A stretch of 64,000 nt of DNA from Sphingosinicella flava (GTDB taxonomy: Bacteria; Pseudomonadota; Alphaproteobacteria; Sphingomonadales; Sphingomonadaceae): positions 1,345,122-1,409,121 of the forward strand of contig NZ_CP065592.1 of the NCBI RefSeq assembly GCF_016025255.1, read 5' to 3'. A program made the position numbers and the translations under genes. The notes below the pieces were generated by a model, which saw nothing but the letters and a program-made list of their open reading frames with translations, ran no database searches and had not been told where the DNA came from. Of the stretch, positions 50,193 through 62,870 are shown one piece after another. Numbering within the stretch: the stretch's first letter is position 1; every line of letters starts with the position of its first letter.

Positions 50193-51491
50193 ATGAACGC
50201 TTATTCTCCCGCTTCAACACCGGTTCAGAAGCTTTCCCCGCAGCAGATGGCCGTGCGCCTCGCCGCCTATAACGAAAATGGCGGGCTGGAACGCGATCTG
50301 AAATCCTTGTGGGCCAAGGCGGGGGACGTCATTGCCGAAGCCGCCCGGGCCGAGGCCGGAGACGATGCCGCCAACGTCATCGAACGCCGCTTCACCAAGG
50401 ACATCAACGAGGATTGGATCCAGGAAGTCGCCAATTACGGCATCAACCTGTTCGTCAAGAAACAGGCGCTGCCCGTGATCATGCAGCGCCGCGCCCAGAT
50501 CATATCCCGCACGTGCGAAGCCCTTCGCCGGCATTTCGCGGGCGACGACGAGAATTGCAGGCAGGCGATCGACGTCATGATTCGCCTGTCCCTCTATGAA
50601 AATGAGATCATTCTTAGCCAGATCGCCCTCCTCGAGGCCAATGAAGCCGCCGAGGCCCGGGGCCGGCAGAGCGAGCATTTCAAGAAAAGCGTCAGCACGA
50701 TGATGAGCGGCGCGACCGATGAAACGGCCAGCCTGCGCGAGCGGACCGCTTCGACGGCCACCGCCACGCGCGGCATGCTCGGCAAGACCAGCGAAGTCGC
50801 CGCCGCCGCCGAACAGTCCGCTGTCGCGATGCGCGAAGCCGCGCAAACCGCCGCCGGCCTCATCCGCGCCATTGAGGATGCCCGCAGCGAGGTGGAGGTC
50901 GCAGCCGGCGTCGCTACCCGCGCCGGAGATCAAGCGGCCGAAGCGGTCAAGGTAAGCCAGGCCCTGTCCGCCCATGTCGAGGCGATCGAATCGATCCTCG
51001 GCCTGATCCGCGACATTGCGGGCCAGACCAATCTCCTCGCCCTCAACGCGACGATCGAAGCGGCGCGCGCGGGCGATGCGGGCCGCGGTTTCGCCGTCGT
51101 CGCGCAGGAAGTGAAATCGCTCGCCGACCAGACGGCGCGCGCCACCGACGACATTCACGGCAAGATCGCCGCCATCCAGCAGGCCACCCGGCAGACCCTG
51201 GGCGCCAACGATTCGATCAAGCAAACGGTCGAAGAGGTCCAGGTTTCGGCCCAGCGCATCCGCGAGGCGATGGAAGTTCAGGCGCAGACGGTGACGATGA
51301 TCACCGCCGCCGTCGACGAAACCGCATTGGCGGCCGATTCCATGTCGTCGACGATCGCCGCGATCCGCACCGATACCGAGGGCGTTGCCAGCGAGATCGA
51401 CGAGGTCGAAAACGGCTTCATCCGCGTTCACGACCAGCTTGGCGAATTCCGCGCCAAGACCGCCGAATTCATCAACAGCTTCGCGGCCTGA
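50193..51491 (+). CDS. Soluble methyl-accepting chemotaxis-type protein
   Basis: 432 residues without any membrane helix. The N-terminal helical domain (about 20-160) is followed by a long coiled-coil signalling domain (about 190-430). The CheA-contact tip is clear: [20 protein letters not shown] followed by [20 protein letters not shown]. The N-terminal domain has the size and helix pattern of a globin-coupled sensor, but I cannot place a heme-binding His with confidence (it may be degenerate). GGTGGACG precedes the ATG. No other chemotaxis gene is in the window. Confidence 0.85.
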   Translation: MNAYSPASTPVQKLSPQQMAVRLAAYNENGGLERDLKSLWAKAGDVIAEAARAEAGDDAANVIERRFTKDINEDWIQEVANYGINLFVKKQALPVIMQRRAQIISRTCEALRRHFAGDDENCRQAIDVMIRLSLYENEIILSQIALLEANEAAEARGRQSEHFKKSVSTMMSGATDETASLRERTASTATATRGMLGKTSEVAAAAEQSAVAMREAAQTAAGLIRAIEDARSEVEVAAGVATRAGDQAAEAVKVSQALSAHVEAIESILGLIRDIAGQTNLLALNATIEAARAGDAGRGFAVVAQEVKSLADQTARATDDIHGKIAAIQQATRQTLGANDSIKQTVEEVQVSAQRIREAMEVQAQTVTMITAAVDETALAADSMSSTIAAIRTDTEGVASEIDEVENGFIRVHDQLGEFRAKTAEFINSFAA

Positions 51492-51495
51492 CCTT

Positions 51496-51564
51496 GTGCT
51501 CCTGCGAAAGCAGGAGCCCAGTTCTTCCTTGAGTGCCGCTGGACTCCTGCTTTCGCAGGAGCAC
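51496..51564. repeat. REP-like inverted hairpin pair, copy 6
   Basis: Arms CTCCTGC-GAAA-GCAGGAG and CTCCTGC-TTTC-GCAGGAG, consensus on both sides, starting 5 nt after the chemoreceptor stop. The hairpins probably also protect the 3' end of that message. Confidence 0.93.
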
Positions 51565-51608
51565 GATCCGGCTTTCCCTCCTGCCAATCCAGCCTTATTC
51601 CGCCGTTC

Positions 51609-52307
51609 ATGAGCAAGAACATCCTCGTCACCGGCACCAGCCGGGGCATCGGCGCCGCCATCCTCTCCGCACTTGCGGGCAGCAAAGCCGTCGGCCATTC
51701 GAGCAAAGGCGGCGACAATCAGATCGCCGCCGACCTCTCCCGGCCCGGTGCCGCGGAGGCGCTGTGGGGCGAGGCCCTCTCCCGCCTCGGCCATATCGAT
51801 GTCCTCATCAACAATGCGGGCGTTTTCGAAGCCTCGCCAATCGAGGATGGGCATGACGCCTGGCTTGCCCAGTGGGAGCGCACGATGCGCATCAATCTCA
51901 CCGCCTCGGCCGAGCTGTGCCGCCTCGCCGTCCTTCATTTCCGCGACCGTGGCGGCGGCCGCATCGTCAACGTCGCCAGCCGCGCCGCCTATCGCGGCGA
52001 CAGCCCGCAGCATTGGCATTATGCCGCTTCGAAGGCGGGCATGATCGGCATGACCAAGTCGATCGCGCGCGGCTATGCGGGCGAGAATATTCTCGCCTTC
52101 GCCGTCTGCCCGGGCTTCACGATGACGGGCATGGCGGAGGATTATTTGGAAAGCCGGGGCGGCGCGAAGCTCCTTGCCGATATCCCCCTCGGCCGCGTCG
52201 CGGGGCCGGAGGAAGTTGCCGAAACCGTCCGCTGGCTCGCCCTCGACGCGCCGCCGTCCGCGACCGGCGCGGTCATCGATGTGAATGGAGCGAGCTATGT
52301 GCGCTAA
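51609..52307 (+). CDS. Short-chain dehydrogenase/reductase
   Basis: 232 residues, classical SDR. NAD(P)-binding TGTSRGIGAAILSALAG, NNAG motif (VLINNAGVFEASP), active-site Ser in NVASRAAYRG and Tyr-x3-Lys in HYAASKAGMIGMTKS, and the C-terminal ATGAVIDVNGASYVR. It is flanked on both sides by REP-like repeats. Substrate unknown; a fatty-acyl or sugar substrate is equally possible. Confidence 0.92.
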   Translation: MSKNILVTGTSRGIGAAILSALAGSKAVGHSSKGGDNQIAADLSRPGAAEALWGEALSRLGHIDVLINNAGVFEASPIEDGHDAWLAQWERTMRINLTASAELCRLAVLHFRDRGGGRIVNVASRAAYRGDSPQHWHYAASKAGMIGMTKSIARGYAGENILAFAVCPGFTMTGMAEDYLESRGGAKLLADIPLGRVAGPEEVAETVRWLALDAPPSATGAVIDVNGASYVR

Positions 52308-52314
52308 GCCCTTT

Positions 52315-52384
52315 GTGCTCCTGCGAAAGCAGGAGCTCAGTTTCGCGAGGCCGTGCCGCTGGGCTCCCGCTTTCGCGGGAGCAC
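52315..52384. repeat. REP-like inverted hairpin pair, copy 7
   Basis: Left arm CTCCTGC-GAAA-GCAGGAG; right arm CTCCCGC-TTTC-GCGGGAG. The right-arm stem shows a T-to-C change balanced by A-to-G, keeping the pair. Its final GGGAGCAC lies just before the prmA GTG start and provides the likely ribosome-binding site. Confidence 0.93.
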
Positions 52385-52388
52385 AAGA

Positions 52389-53309
52389 GTGAGCAGCTGG
52401 AAGATTACCCTCCCCTGCACCAAGGCGGAGGCGGAAGCGGTGGAGCGGGAGGAAAGCCCTTTCGCGGCTTTCGAGAACCCGCCCGTCCTGATGTCGAGCG
52501 AGCCCGACGAGACGAAGCCCGACGAATGGCGCCTCGACGGCTATTTCGAAACCGCGCCCACGCCGGACGACATCGCCCTGTTCCGCACCCTCGCGCCCAG
52601 CGCGGAGCGTATCGAGCCCAGCATCGAGCAGCTTGCCGACGAGGATTGGGTGACGATGAGCCAGCAGGGCCTTGAGCCCATTCGCGCGGGCCGCTTCTTC
52701 GTCCATACCCCCGCGCACCGGGATGCCATTCCCGCCGATGCCATCGCGCTGGAGATCGACGCCGGTCGTGCCTTCGGGACCGGCCAGCACGAAACCACGA
52801 CCGGCTGCCTGCTGGCCATGGACCGCCTGAAGGAGGGGGCGATCAGCTTCGACAACATCCTCGATCTCGGCACCGGCACCGGCCTCCTCGCCTTCGCCGC
52901 ACTGAAGCTCTGGCCGGACGCGAAGGTCGCCGCGTCCGACATCGATCCCGTCTCCATCGACGTGTCCGCGGAAAATGCCGCGATCAACGGGATCCCGACG
53001 GGCACCGGCAAGGGTGAAGTCGAGCTGATCGTGGCCGCCGGCATGGAGCACCCCCGCCTCGCCGCCCGCGCACCTTATGACCTCATCGTCGCCAACATCC
53101 TCGCCGGGCCGCTCATCGACCTCGCCCCCTCCGTTGCTGCGGCGCTCGCGCCCGGCGGCCGCCTGATCCTCGCCGGACTCCTCAACACCCAGGCGGAAGC
53201 GGTGACGTCCGCTTATCGCCGCCAAGGCCTGATGGGCAGCTTCGACATCGTGCGCGGCGACTGGACGATCCTGACGATGCGGAAAAGGAAGGCGCTCGGC
53301 TGGCAGTGA
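52389..53309 (+). CDS. prmA: Ribosomal protein L11 methyltransferase, GTG start
   Basis: 306 residues from GTG 52389 (VSSWKITLPCTKAEAEAVER). N-terminal substrate-recognition domain, then the SAM-binding Rossmann fold: FGTGQHETTTGCLLAM, NILDLGTGTGLLAFAALKL and LIVANILAGPLIDLAP. It trimethylates ribosomal protein L11. Upstream in-frame codons come only from the palindromic repeat. The start is 4 nt after the repeat, whose GGGAG is the only plausible Shine-Dalgarno. Confidence 0.93.
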   Translation: MSSWKITLPCTKAEAEAVEREESPFAAFENPPVLMSSEPDETKPDEWRLDGYFETAPTPDDIALFRTLAPSAERIEPSIEQLADEDWVTMSQQGLEPIRAGRFFVHTPAHRDAIPADAIALEIDAGRAFGTGQHETTTGCLLAMDRLKEGAISFDNILDLGTGTGLLAFAALKLWPDAKVAASDIDPVSIDVSAENAAINGIPTGTGKGEVELIVAAGMEHPRLAARAPYDLIVANILAGPLIDLAPSVAAALAPGGRLILAGLLNTQAEAVTSAYRRQGLMGSFDIVRGDWTILTMRKRKALGWQ

Positions 53310-53311
53310 TC

Positions 53312-53379
53312 GTGTTCCTGCGAAAGCAGGAACCCAGGGGCGCCGAACCTTTCATTTGGGCTCCTGCTTGCGCAGGAGC
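53312..53379. repeat. REP-like inverted hairpin pair, copy 8
   Basis: Left arm TTCCTGC-GAAA-GCAGGAA; right arm CTCCTGC-TTGC-GCAGGAG, whose loop on the other strand is GCAA, still GNRA type. It lies between the convergent ends of prmA and ligA. Confidence 0.92.
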
Positions 53380-53387
53380 CCGAAAAG

Positions 53388-56622
<3,235 letters not shown>

Positions 56623-56623
<1 letters not shown>

Positions 56624-58284
56624 CACGCCGCCTCCAAAAGCCTGCTCGCTTGCGCCCGCGCTTCGTCCGTCACTTCGGCGCCGGACAGCATCCGCGCAAT
56701 TTCCTCCCGCCGCCGCGCCGCATCCAACGCCTGAACGCCGGTGCGGGTCACCGTGCCGTCATGGCTCTTTTCGATGAAATAATGCTGGCCGCCGCGCGCC
56801 GCGACCTGCGGGCTGTGCGTCACGACCAGCACCTGCGCCCCCTGCGCCAAGCGATGGAGCCGTTCGCCGATCGCGCTCGCCACCGCGCCGCCGACGCCCC
56901 GGTCGATCTCGTCGAAGATCATCGTCGCGACGCCGCCACGCTCGGCGAGCGCCACTTTGAGGGCCAGGATGAAGCGCGACAATTCGCCGCCCGACGCGAT
57001 CTTGGCGAGCGGCGCAAAGGGCGCGCCCGGATTGGTGGCGATTTCGAATTCCACCCTGTCCTTGCCCTTGGCGCTCCATTGCCCCTCGGCCAGCGGCTCG
57101 ATCACCGTGCGGAACTTCGCCGCATCGAGCTTCAAGGGCTGAAGCTCCGCCGCCACCGCCATGTCGAGCCGCGCCGCCGCTTGCGTCCGCAGCCGGGTCA
57201 ATTCAGCCGCCGCCGCGTCGAACGCCGCGCGATGCTCCGCCACCTGGCGCTCGAGCGCCGCGAGCCCCTCGCCGCCCGCATGGATCGCGCCCAATTTCGC
57301 CGCCATCTCCTCGGCCAGCGCGGGAAGCGCGTCGCAGTCCACGCGATGCTTGCGGGCCATGGCGCGCAGGTCGAACAGCCGCGCCTCGGCCTCTTCCAGC
57401 CGCGCCGGATCATAGGCCATCGCCTCGGCCGCTTCGCTTAAGCGGTCCTCGGCTTCCGAAGCCTCGATCACCGCCCGGTCGATGGCGGCGAGCGCCTCGG
57501 CCAATTTGTCATGCTCGCTCGCGATGCGGTCCAGCCGCCGTGCCGCCTGGCGCAGTTGGGCAAGGCCGCCCTCCGATCCTTCAAGCAAAGCCGCCGCCGC
57601 CGCGATATCCTCGGCGAGCCGCGCCCCCTTCTGCATATTGGCGCGAAGGCCCGCCAACTCCTCTTCCTCGCCGGGCTGCGGCGCCAATGCCCTCAGCTCG
57701 GCGACGGCATGCTCCAGATATTCACGATCGCGCTCGGCATGGTCGAGGTCGGCCCGCGCCGCCGTCAGCTTCTCCTCCGCCGCGCGCCAGCCGCGATAGG
57801 CGGCTTCCGCCGCGCTCGTGTCGATGCCGCCATAGATGTCGAGCAGCGTCCGGTGCCCGCGCGCATTCAAGAGTCCGCGATCGTCGTGCTGGCCGTGAAT
57901 TTCGACGAGCATCCCGCCAAGCTCGCGGAGCAATGCCACCGACACCGCCTGATCGTTGACCAATGCCCGGCTGCCGCCATCGGCCTTGAGGATGCGGCGG
58001 ATGGTGATCGGCTCGCCCGGCTCCACCGAAATTCCGCCATCGCCCAGCAAAATGTGCGCCGGATGATCGCGCCCCACGTCGAAGCTGACGCTCACCACCG
58101 CCTGCGCCTGTCCGGCACGCACCAACCCGCTGTCCGCCCGCGCGCCCAGCGCCAGCCCCAGCGAATCGAGCAGGATCGACTTCCCCGCCCCTGTTTCGCC
58201 CGTCAGCACGCCGAGCCCGGGGCCGAATTCGAGATCCAGCGTCTCGATCAGCACCACGTCGCGAATGGAAAGGCCGGTCAGCAT
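56623..58284 (-). CDS. recN: DNA repair ATPase RecN
   Basis: 553 residues from MLTGLSIRDVVLIETLDLEF at 58284. The open frame continues upstream through a palindromic repeat, but RecN proteins start here. Walker A LTGETGAGKSILLDSLGLAL, long coiled-coil arms (about 155-370, Ala/Glu-rich), signature and Walker B IASGGELSRFILALKVAL and TMIFDEIDRGVGG, D-loop VVTHSPQVAARGGQHY. SMC-like protein for double-strand break repair. Heads the recN-dlh-ligA operon. Confidence 0.95.
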
Positions 58285-58347
58285 GGGGAGATGTATAGTC
58301 GGAACGCCGATACCCTCAACGCTCTTGATGTTATTGCTGAGCAGGAT

Positions 58348-58413
58348 GTGCTCCTGCGAAAGCGGGAGCCTAGAAAGGCCGGTGCCACTGGGTTCCTGCT
58401 TTCGCAGGAACAC
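58348..58413. repeat. REP-like inverted hairpin pair, copy 9
   Basis: Left arm CTCCTGC-GAAA-GCGGGAG keeps pairing through a T-G wobble, an intermediate between the two compensated forms seen elsewhere. Right arm TTCCTGC-TTTC-GCAGGAA. Between bamD and recN. Confidence 0.92.
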
Positions 58414-58426
58414 TCAAGCGTCCGCC

Positions 58427-59218
58427 TCACGCCGCCGGAGCATGCTCCTGGATGAGGGCATAAGCGCGCTCATACCATTTGGTGCCCGGATAATTGGCCG
58501 CCAGCACCGCCGCCGCCTTCTTCGCTTCCTCGGGGATGCCGAGCGCGAGATAGGATTCGGTGAGGCGCATCAAGGCTTCCGGCGTATGGGTCGTCGTCTG
58601 ATAGTCGTCGATCACGGTGCGGAAGCGGATGACGGACGCCAGCCACTGGTGGCGATTCTGGTAGAAGCGGCCGATCTCCATTTCCTTGCCCGCCAAATGA
58701 TCGTTGACGAGGTCGATCTTGAGGCGCGCGTCGGCGGCATATTCGGTGTTCGGATAGCGGCGGGCGAGTTCGTTCAGCGCATCCAAGGCCTGGCGCGTGA
58801 TGCTCTGGTCGCGGGTCACATCCTCGATCTGCTCGTAATGATTGAGCGCGATCAGATAATAAGCGTAGGGCGCATCCTTGTTGCCCGGATGGATCGACAG
58901 GAAGCGGCGCGCCGCATCGATCGATTTCTGGTGATCCTTGGCGGCATAATAGGAAAAGGCGCTCATCAGCTGCGCGCGGCGCGCCCAGATCGAATAAGGA
59001 TGCTGGCGCTCCACCTCGTCGAAGAGGGCGGCGGCGAGCTTGTACTGGCCGCGGTCCAGCTTGTCCTTGCCGGCATTGTAGAGCGTGTTGACGTCGCGGG
59101 CGACATATTGCGTGTCGGCCGCCCCGCCCTGTGCGCGATTGGAGGCGCAACCGGCCAGCGGCACGAAAGCGGCCGAAACGAGGAGCAGGGTCAGCGGACG
59201 GGAAATCTTGAGGAGCAT
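58427..59218 (-). CDS. bamD: Outer-membrane assembly lipoprotein BamD
   Basis: 263 residues. Lipoprotein signal ending LAGC, then five TPR-like helix pairs: LYNAGKDKLDRGQYKLAAAL, RAQLMSAFSYYAAKDHQKSI, LIALNHYEQIEDVTRDQS, LKIDLVNDHLAGKEMEIGRF and TTTHTPEALMRLTESYLALG. BamD links BamA to the other Bam lipoproteins. Single gene between two REP-like repeats. Confidence 0.94.
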   Translation of the reverse strand: MLLKISRPLTLLLVSAAFVPLAGCASNRAQGGAADTQYVARDVNTLYNAGKDKLDRGQYKLAAALFDEVERQHPYSIWARRAQLMSAFSYYAAKDHQKSIDAARRFLSIHPGNKDAPYAYYLIALNHYEQIEDVTRDQSITRQALDALNELARRYPNTEYAADARLKIDLVNDHLAGKEMEIGRFYQNRHQWLASVIRFRTVIDDYQTTTHTPEALMRLTESYLALGIPEEAKKAAAVLAANYPGTKWYERAYALIQEHAPAA

Positions 59219-59319
59219 GAGGGGCTCTTAGCTGAGGCTGTGGCGGAGGCCAAGCGGGAAGGCGATAGCCTGGCATTTCACCGCCCAGCGGCTGAACGGG
59301 GCTTTAACCGCTTCTCTCG

Positions 59320-59386
59320 CGTTCTGCGAAAGCAGGAACCCAGCCGTTCCGCCAGTGCCGCTGGGCTCCTGCTTCCGCAGGAGCAC
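59320..59386. repeat. REP-like inverted hairpin pair, copy 10
   Basis: Left arm has lost one base (GTT-CTGC-GAAA-GCAGGAAC), right arm CTCCTGC-TTCC-GCAGGAG. Between the Mth938-type gene and bamD. Confidence 0.88.
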
Positions 59387-59395
59387 AAGGACAGT

Positions 59396-59770
59396 TCATA
59401 ACGGCATCAGCGCCGCGGCGATCCAGCGTCCCTCGCCGCGCAGCATGCCCCAGGTGCGGGCGGCGGCCTTGCTGTCCATCGCTTCGACGCCGATCCCCTG
59501 CGCTTCCAACGCCTTGACGAAGGCCCGGGGCGGGAAGGCCATGGCCGGGCCGGTGCCGAGGATCAGGAATTCCGGCGGCGGCTGCAGGGCGAGGAGCGGC
59601 GACACATGGCTGGCGTCCAGCATGTCGAGGGGCGGGGGCATCCATTCCTCCGCCCAGTCGGGCGTCATCAGAACCGACCGGACGATCCCGCCGCTGACGA
59701 TGAACTGCCCGTCCGCAAAGCCCGTGACGAGGGGGCCCGATGCCGCGTCATCCTGGGTGAAGCGCGGCAT
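59396..59770 (-). CDS. Mth938-domain protein (NDUFAF3-like)
   Basis: 124 residues of the Mth938/DUF498 fold. The family core is EFLILGTGPAMAFPPRAFVK followed by GIGVEAMDSKAAARTWGML. Its mitochondrial homologue NDUFAF3 helps assemble complex I. In alphaproteobacteria it is typically found after secDF as here (6-nt gap to secF). Confidence 0.9.
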   Translation of the reverse strand: MPRFTQDDAASGPLVTGFADGQFIVSGGIVRSVLMTPDWAEEWMPPPLDMLDASHVSPLLALQPPPEFLILGTGPAMAFPPRAFVKALEAQGIGVEAMDSKAAARTWGMLRGEGRWIAAALMPL

Positions 59771-59776
59771 GGCCCC

Positions 59777-60739
59777 TCAATAGCCTTCGTTGCGCGGCGC
59801 CGTCCGTTCAGCCGCCGGCGCCGATTTGGCGAGGAAGCTGTCCGGCCCCACCTTCAGCCACACCAGCATCGGCGCGGAGATGTAGATGGACGAATAGGTG
59901 CCGACGAAGATGCCGACGAAGATCGCGATGGTGAGGCCGAAAATCACGTCCGGCCCGAAGATCAGCAGCATGGCGAGCGCCAGCATGATCGACAGACTGG
60001 TGACGATCGTGCGCGACAGCGTCTCGTTCAGGGAGACGTTGAGGAGCGGCACGATCTCCATCTTCCGGTATTTGCGCAGATTCTCGCGGATGCGGTCATA
60101 GATGACGACCGTGTCGTTCAATGAATAGCCGACGATGGTCAGGATCGCCGCGACGACATTCAGGTTGAATTCGAGCTGGGTCAGCGAGAAAAAGCCGAGC
60201 GTCATCACCACGTCGTGGAACAGGGTGGTGAGCGCCCCGACCCCGAATTGCCATTCGAAGCGGAACCAGATGTAGATGGCGATGCCGAGCATGGCGAGCG
60301 CGATGGCGAGGCCGCCCGAGCGGAACAATTCGCCCGAAACCTTGCCGGACACGGTTTCGACCGCGTCGAACTTGGCGCTCGGGTACGCGGCGGACACCGC
60401 GTCCTTCACCCGCTCCGCCGCGACGTTGGCCGCCGCCTCGCCGCCTTCGGGCAGCGGCATGCGGATCGACACGGTCTGTGGCCCGCCAAATTCCTGGATC
60501 GTCGCCTCGCCCAGGTTGAGCGCGCCGATGCGCTCGCGCAGCGTATCGATCTGGACCGGCTCGCTGAACGACACGCGCACCATCTGGCCGCCGACGAAAT
60601 CGACGCCGAGATTGAGGCCGCGCGTCGCGACGAGCGCGATGGAGGCGAGCGTCACGAGGATGGACAGGATCAGCGCGACGTTCCGCCAGCGCATGAAATC
60701 GACATTGGTATTGTCGGGGACCAGCTTCAAAAGGCGCAT
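59777..60739 (-). CDS. secF: Protein translocase subunit SecF
   Basis: 320 residues. Six membrane helices; N-terminal LNLGVDFVGGQMVRVSF, and the RND-type core YSLNDTVVIYDRIRENLRKY followed by SLNETLSRTIVTSLS. With SecD it pulls preproteins across the membrane using the proton gradient. 12-nt gap to secD. Confidence 0.96.
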   Translation of the reverse strand: MRLLKLVPDNTNVDFMRWRNVALILSILVTLASIALVATRGLNLGVDFVGGQMVRVSFSEPVQIDTLRERIGALNLGEATIQEFGGPQTVSIRMPLPEGGEAAANVAAERVKDAVSAAYPSAKFDAVETVSGKVSGELFRSGGLAIALAMLGIAIYIWFRFEWQFGVGALTTLFHDVVMTLGFFSLTQLEFNLNVVAAILTIVGYSLNDTVVIYDRIRENLRKYRKMEIVPLLNVSLNETLSRTIVTSLSIMLALAMLLIFGPDVIFGLTIAIFVGIFVGTYSSIYISAPMLVWLKVGPDSFLAKSAPAAERTAPRNEGY

Positions 60740-60751
60740 GGGTCCGGTTCC

Positions 60752-62350
60752 TTAAATATGAAGTTCTTTGGGCCGCGCACGGCGCGCCCAGAGCGCCACG
60801 AGCATCCGCGTGAAGTTGACCGCGGTGAAGACGGACGTGACGATGCCGATCATCAGCACGACCGCGAAGCCGCGGATCGGGCCGGTGCCGAAATAGAACA
60901 TCAGCACCGCCGCGATCACGTTGGTGATGTTGGCGTCGAAAATGGCGGTGGACGCTTCCTTATAGCCGGTGTCGAGCGCGTCGAGTACCCGCCGCCCTCG
61001 CTTCAGCTCCTCGCGGATGCGCTCGTTGATCAGCACGTTGGCGTCGACCGCCGCGCCGATGGTGAGCACGAAGCCCGCAATACCTGGAAGCGTCAGCGTC
61101 GCGTTGAAGATCGCCATGATGCCGAGGATCATCAGCGCGTTGAGGATCAGCGCCAGCGTCGCGTAGAAGCCGAACCGGCCATAGGTCATCAACATGAAGG
61201 CGATGACCGCCGCCGTCGCGATGATCGACGCGATCGCCCCGGACTTGATCGAATCGGCGCCAAGGTCGGGACCGACCGTCCGCTCCTCGATCACCTTCAA
61301 TTCGACCGGGAGCTTGCCCGATCGCAGGGAGATGGCGAGCTGGTTGGCGCTTTCCACCGTGAAATTGCCGCTGATCTGCGCGGTGCCGCCCAGGATCGGC
61401 TCGTTGATGTTCGGCGCGGAAAGAACGACGTCGTCGAGGATGATGGCGAAGGGCTTACCGACATTCTCCTGCGTCACCTTGGCGAAGCGGCGGCCGCCCG
61501 CCCCGTCGAAGCGGATCGTCACGACCGGCTCGTTGGTGGTCGGATCATAAGCCTGCTGCGCGTCGACGAGCTGGTCGCCTGTTACCATCGCGCGGCGCTG
61601 CACCGCGATCGCGCCGCCCGGACCGTCCGGATAGGGGAGAACCTGGCTGCCGACGGGCGCGCGGCCTTGCGCGACTTGCGCAGGATCGGCGTTCAGGTCG
61701 ACGAGCTTGAAATCGAGCCGCGCGGTCTTGCCGAGCAGCGCCTTCAACCCTTCCGGATCCTGGAGGCCCGGCACCTGGACGAGAATGCGGTCCTCGCCCT
61801 GGCGGATGACGGTCACTTCCTTGGTGCCGTCCGGATCGACGCGATTGTAGACGACCTCGCGCGCCGTATCCATCGCCTGGTCGAGCGCGGTTTCGATCCC
61901 CGCCTCGGTCGGCTGCATGACGATGCGGCTGGTGTCGACGACGTTGACCGACCAGTCGCGCTGGCCGGTAAGGCCCGCGGGCTGGGTCAGCGAACGGACC
62001 AGTTCCATCGCCGCGTCGACCTGGGCGGGATTGCGGACCATGAAGGCGAGCCGTCCGCCGGCGGTCGAAATGTCGCCGATCTCGATGCGCGGGTTTGCCC
62101 GGCGCATTTCGGTGCGGATCGTTTCTTCCATCGTCGCGATGCGCTGGTTCGCCACATCGCTGGTATCCGCTTCAAGAAGGATGTGGCTCCCGCCCGCCAG
62201 GTCGAGACCCAGGTTGATGCGGGCATTGGGCAGCCAGCCCGGAATCTGATTGGCGACGCGCTCGGGAAGCAGGCTGGGGATCGCGAAGGCGATGCCGATC
62301 AGGCAGATGAGGGTGATCCCCCACACTTTCCAGCGGGAAATGTCGAGCAT
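60752..62350 (-). CDS. secD: Protein translocase subunit SecD
   Basis: 532 residues. N-terminal helix and LGLDLAGGSHILLEADT, large periplasmic P1 domain, then six-helix core with GFVLTIGAAVDANVLINERI and AIFDANITNVIAAVLMFYFG. ATG shares one base with the yajC stop (TGATG). Standard length. Confidence 0.96.
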   Translation of the reverse strand: MLDISRWKVWGITLICLIGIAFAIPSLLPERVANQIPGWLPNARINLGLDLAGGSHILLEADTSDVANQRIATMEETIRTEMRRANPRIEIGDISTAGGRLAFMVRNPAQVDAAMELVRSLTQPAGLTGQRDWSVNVVDTSRIVMQPTEAGIETALDQAMDTAREVVYNRVDPDGTKEVTVIRQGEDRILVQVPGLQDPEGLKALLGKTARLDFKLVDLNADPAQVAQGRAPVGSQVLPYPDGPGGAIAVQRRAMVTGDQLVDAQQAYDPTTNEPVVTIRFDGAGGRRFAKVTQENVGKPFAIILDDVVLSAPNINEPILGGTAQISGNFTVESANQLAISLRSGKLPVELKVIEERTVGPDLGADSIKSGAIASIIATAAVIAFMLMTYGRFGFYATLALILNALMILGIMAIFNATLTLPGIAGFVLTIGAAVDANVLINERIREELKRGRRVLDALDTGYKEASTAIFDANITNVIAAVLMFYFGTGPIRGFAVVLMIGIVTSVFTAVNFTRMLVALWARRARPKELHI

Positions 62351-62682
62351 CAGTCGTTCGCCGGCTTGCCGCCCGCCGGGCGGATGTCCGAAAGCATGCT
62401 CTTGACGACGCGGACCTTGACGCCGGACGCGATCTCAAGCTCGATCTCGGCCTCGTCGACCTTCGTCACCTTGCCGATCAGGCCGCCGCTGGTCACTGCC
62501 ACGTCGCCCTTCTTCACGCCTTCGACCATCGAGCGATGCTGCTGCATGCGCTTCTGCTGCGGCCGGATGAGCAGGAAGTAGAAGACGACGAAGATCAGGA
62601 CGAGCGGCAAAACCTGGACGATGAATCCCGCGCCCGAAGGCGCCGCGCCGGTGGTGGCTGCATAAGCGGGTGTCACGAGCAT
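62350..62682 (-). CDS. yajC: Preprotein translocase accessory subunit YajC
   Basis: 110 residues. One membrane helix (about 20-41, VQVLPLVLIFVVFYFLLIRP), then RPQQKRMQQHRSMVEGVKKG and the SH3-like tail (VAVTSGGLIGKVTKVDEAEI). First gene of yajC-secD-secF-Mth938. Upstream are 187 nt without a gene, which hold a repeat copy. Confidence 0.95.
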   Translation of the reverse strand: MLVTPAYAATTGAAPSGAGFIVQVLPLVLIFVVFYFLLIRPQQKRMQQHRSMVEGVKKGDVAVTSGGLIGKVTKVDEAEIELEIASGVKVRVVKSMLSDIRPAGGKPAND

Positions 62683-62791
62683 CTTATCTTTAGTCCCTGA
62701 TTAGGGCCGGCGCCCCCCTGGGTGCCGTGAAAGGTTGCGCGCCTATCATGGTGACGCCCCCGCGCGCAAGCAAGGGCGCGCATTCGCTCTA

Positions 62792-62862
62792 ATGGGCTCC
62801 TGCGGAAGCAGGAGCTCAGCAGCACCGGTCTCTCAACTGGGCTCCTGCTTTCGCAGGAGCAC
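62792..62862. repeat. REP-like inverted hairpin pair, copy 11
   Basis: Left arm CTCCTGC-GGAA-GCAGGAG, right arm CTCCTGC-TTTC-GCAGGAG. It lies between the yajC start and the stop of the PaaI-type gene. Confidence 0.92.
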
Positions 62863-62870
62863 GAATGGGA

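Noticed and set aside
50214-53225. A 1003-codon open frame on the minus strand opposite the chemoreceptor, SDR and prmA genes
   Set aside because: It is antisense to three well-recognised genes in high-GC DNA, runs through two palindromic repeats, and its translation has no recognisable domain.
58285-58413. A longer N-terminus for RecN beginning in the repeat (MFLRKQEPS)
   Set aside because: These codons come from repeat copy 9. RecN proteins begin at the MLTGLSIRDV position.
60215-62581. A 788-codon plus-strand open frame opposite secD/secF/yajC
   Set aside because: Antisense shadow of conserved sec genes with biased composition.
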